From Planctomycetaceae bacterium (GTDB lineage: Bacteria > Planctomycetota > Planctomycetia > Pirellulales > Pirellulaceae): a DNA stretch of 6,297 nt. The position numbers and the translations under genes are program-made. Each line of letters starts with the position of its first letter. Positions within the stretch are counted from its first letter, which is position 1. A model generated the notes under the pieces. It was not told the DNA's origin and did no database searches. It was given only the letters and a program-made list of their open reading frames with translations. Where the stretch lies: contig SXHS01000197.1 in assembly GCA_005773145.1 (NCBI GenBank), forward strand, positions 1 to 6,297, given 5' to 3'. Positions 6,023 to 6,297 of the stretch are shown piece after piece.

Positions 6023-6119
6023 GGGGCAAAGCCCCGCTGTTTGCCTAGCCCAGTCCATCGGACTGGGTAAGAGGATATCCGGGAACCGGTAGGGCCAACG
6101 GCCCGGCCCTTTGTTTGGG
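6023..6119 (+). repeat. Palindrome-rich repeat unit, left (plus-orientation) copy
   Basis: Three perfect hairpins, each with a three-base loop, occur in order: GGGGC-AAA-GCCCC (6023-6035), CCCAGTCC-ATC-GGACTGGG (6049-6067) and GGGCC-AAC-GGCCC (6092-6104). Between the first two is GTTTGCCTAGCCCAG (6039-6053), and the unit ends near TTTGTTTGGG. The same order, spacing and linker words recur on the complement in 6121-6217, so this is one copy of a unit of about 95 bases. It resembles REP/BIME-like intergenic palindromic repeats. No transposase or other coding sequence is seen inside. Confidence 0.8.
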
Positions 6120-6120
6120 G

Positions 6121-6217
6121 GATCTACAAACGGTCGGGCCCTTGGCCCTGATGATCGAACGGCAACAACTTCCCAGGCATTCTGCCTGGGCTATGCAAAC
6201 GGATGGGCCGTTGGCCC
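6121..6217 (-). repeat. Palindrome-rich repeat unit, right (inverted) copy
   Basis: Plus-strand hairpins: GGGCC-CTT-GGCCC (6136-6148), CCCAGGCA-TTC-TGCCTGGG (6172-6190) and GGGCC-GTT-GGCCC (6205-6217). Read on the complement, the unit contains GTTTGCATAGCCCAG (one mismatch to 6039-6053) and AGGGCCAAGGGCCCG (one mismatch to the left copy's AGGGCCAACGGCCCG). Homology with the left copy stops at the outer hairpin. Beyond it (6218-6297) I see no gene or clear structure, apart from CAAACGGC at the very end, which echoes CAAACGG at 6127 and 6196. Confidence 0.8.
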
Positions 6218-6297
6218 GAAAACGATCGATACGGCTGCGCGGATGCCGACTCCGAAAACGTGGGAAATGACAAGGGCACGGCCTGAGAACAAACGGC

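Noticed and set aside
6086..6104. GTAG tetranucleotide before a hairpin, as in classic REP elements
   Set aside because: Only the 6092-6104 hairpin has it; the matching hairpins do not, so the GTRG hallmark of enterobacterial REPs is not supported.
6023..6217. CRISPR-like array
   Set aside because: The repeated hairpins alternate in orientation and type and do not form equal direct repeats with unique spacers. No cas gene is present.
6125..6297. Minus-strand frame open from the right edge for about 57 codons
   Set aside because: It reads through the hairpin repeats and gives a repeat-derived peptide (GQRPIRLHSPGRMPGK-like), then stops inside the element. There is no sign of a real gene.

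Overview
The window looks like a moderately GC-rich, Gram-negative-type bacterial chromosome segment. I lean towards a member of the Planctomycetota, possibly Pirellulaceae. That guess rests on the style of the partial membrane protein, the MoxR-type ATPase paired with a large uncharacterised protein, and the palindrome-rich spacer at the right end. It is recollection-based, because no marker gene in the window fixes the taxonomy.

Layout from left to right. (1) The N-terminal 91 codons of a minus-strand membrane protein run off the left edge. (2) A 225-base divergent spacer carries a strong bulged hairpin. (3) Two plus-strand genes follow, probably one transcription unit: a MoxR-family AAA+ ATPase and a 628-residue protein. 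The N-terminal half of that second protein looks like a divergent relative of the TraB/ChaN/DUF5682 group. (4) lipA (lipoyl synthase) lies on the minus strand, convergent with the pair. (5) smpB (tmRNA-binding protein) lies on the plus strand, divergent from lipA. Their 72-base spacer holds a perfect inverted repeat and a consensus TATAAT box so close to the smpB ATG that the mRNA may be leaderless. (6) A LolD/MacB-type ABC transporter ATPase follows, with no permease in the window. (7) A gene-free stretch of about 440 bases ends the window. It contains a roughly 195-base element built from two inverted copies of a unit of about 95 bases, each copy with three small hairpins.

Housekeeping roles: LipA builds the lipoyl cofactor of 2-oxoacid dehydrogenases and the glycine cleavage system. 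SmpB rescues stalled ribosomes together with tmRNA. The ABC ATPase probably powers a FtsX/LolCE/MacB-like permease encoded elsewhere. The MoxR/628-aa pair is the least understood part. MoxR ATPases usually act as chaperone-like remodelers with a partner protein, and the 628-aa protein is the obvious candidate partner here.

The two observations most worth following are the MoxR plus TraB/DUF5682-like pair, with no VWA gene on its intact downstream side, and the mirrored hairpin element at 6023-6217. The two arms of that element differ by base changes that preserve pairing.
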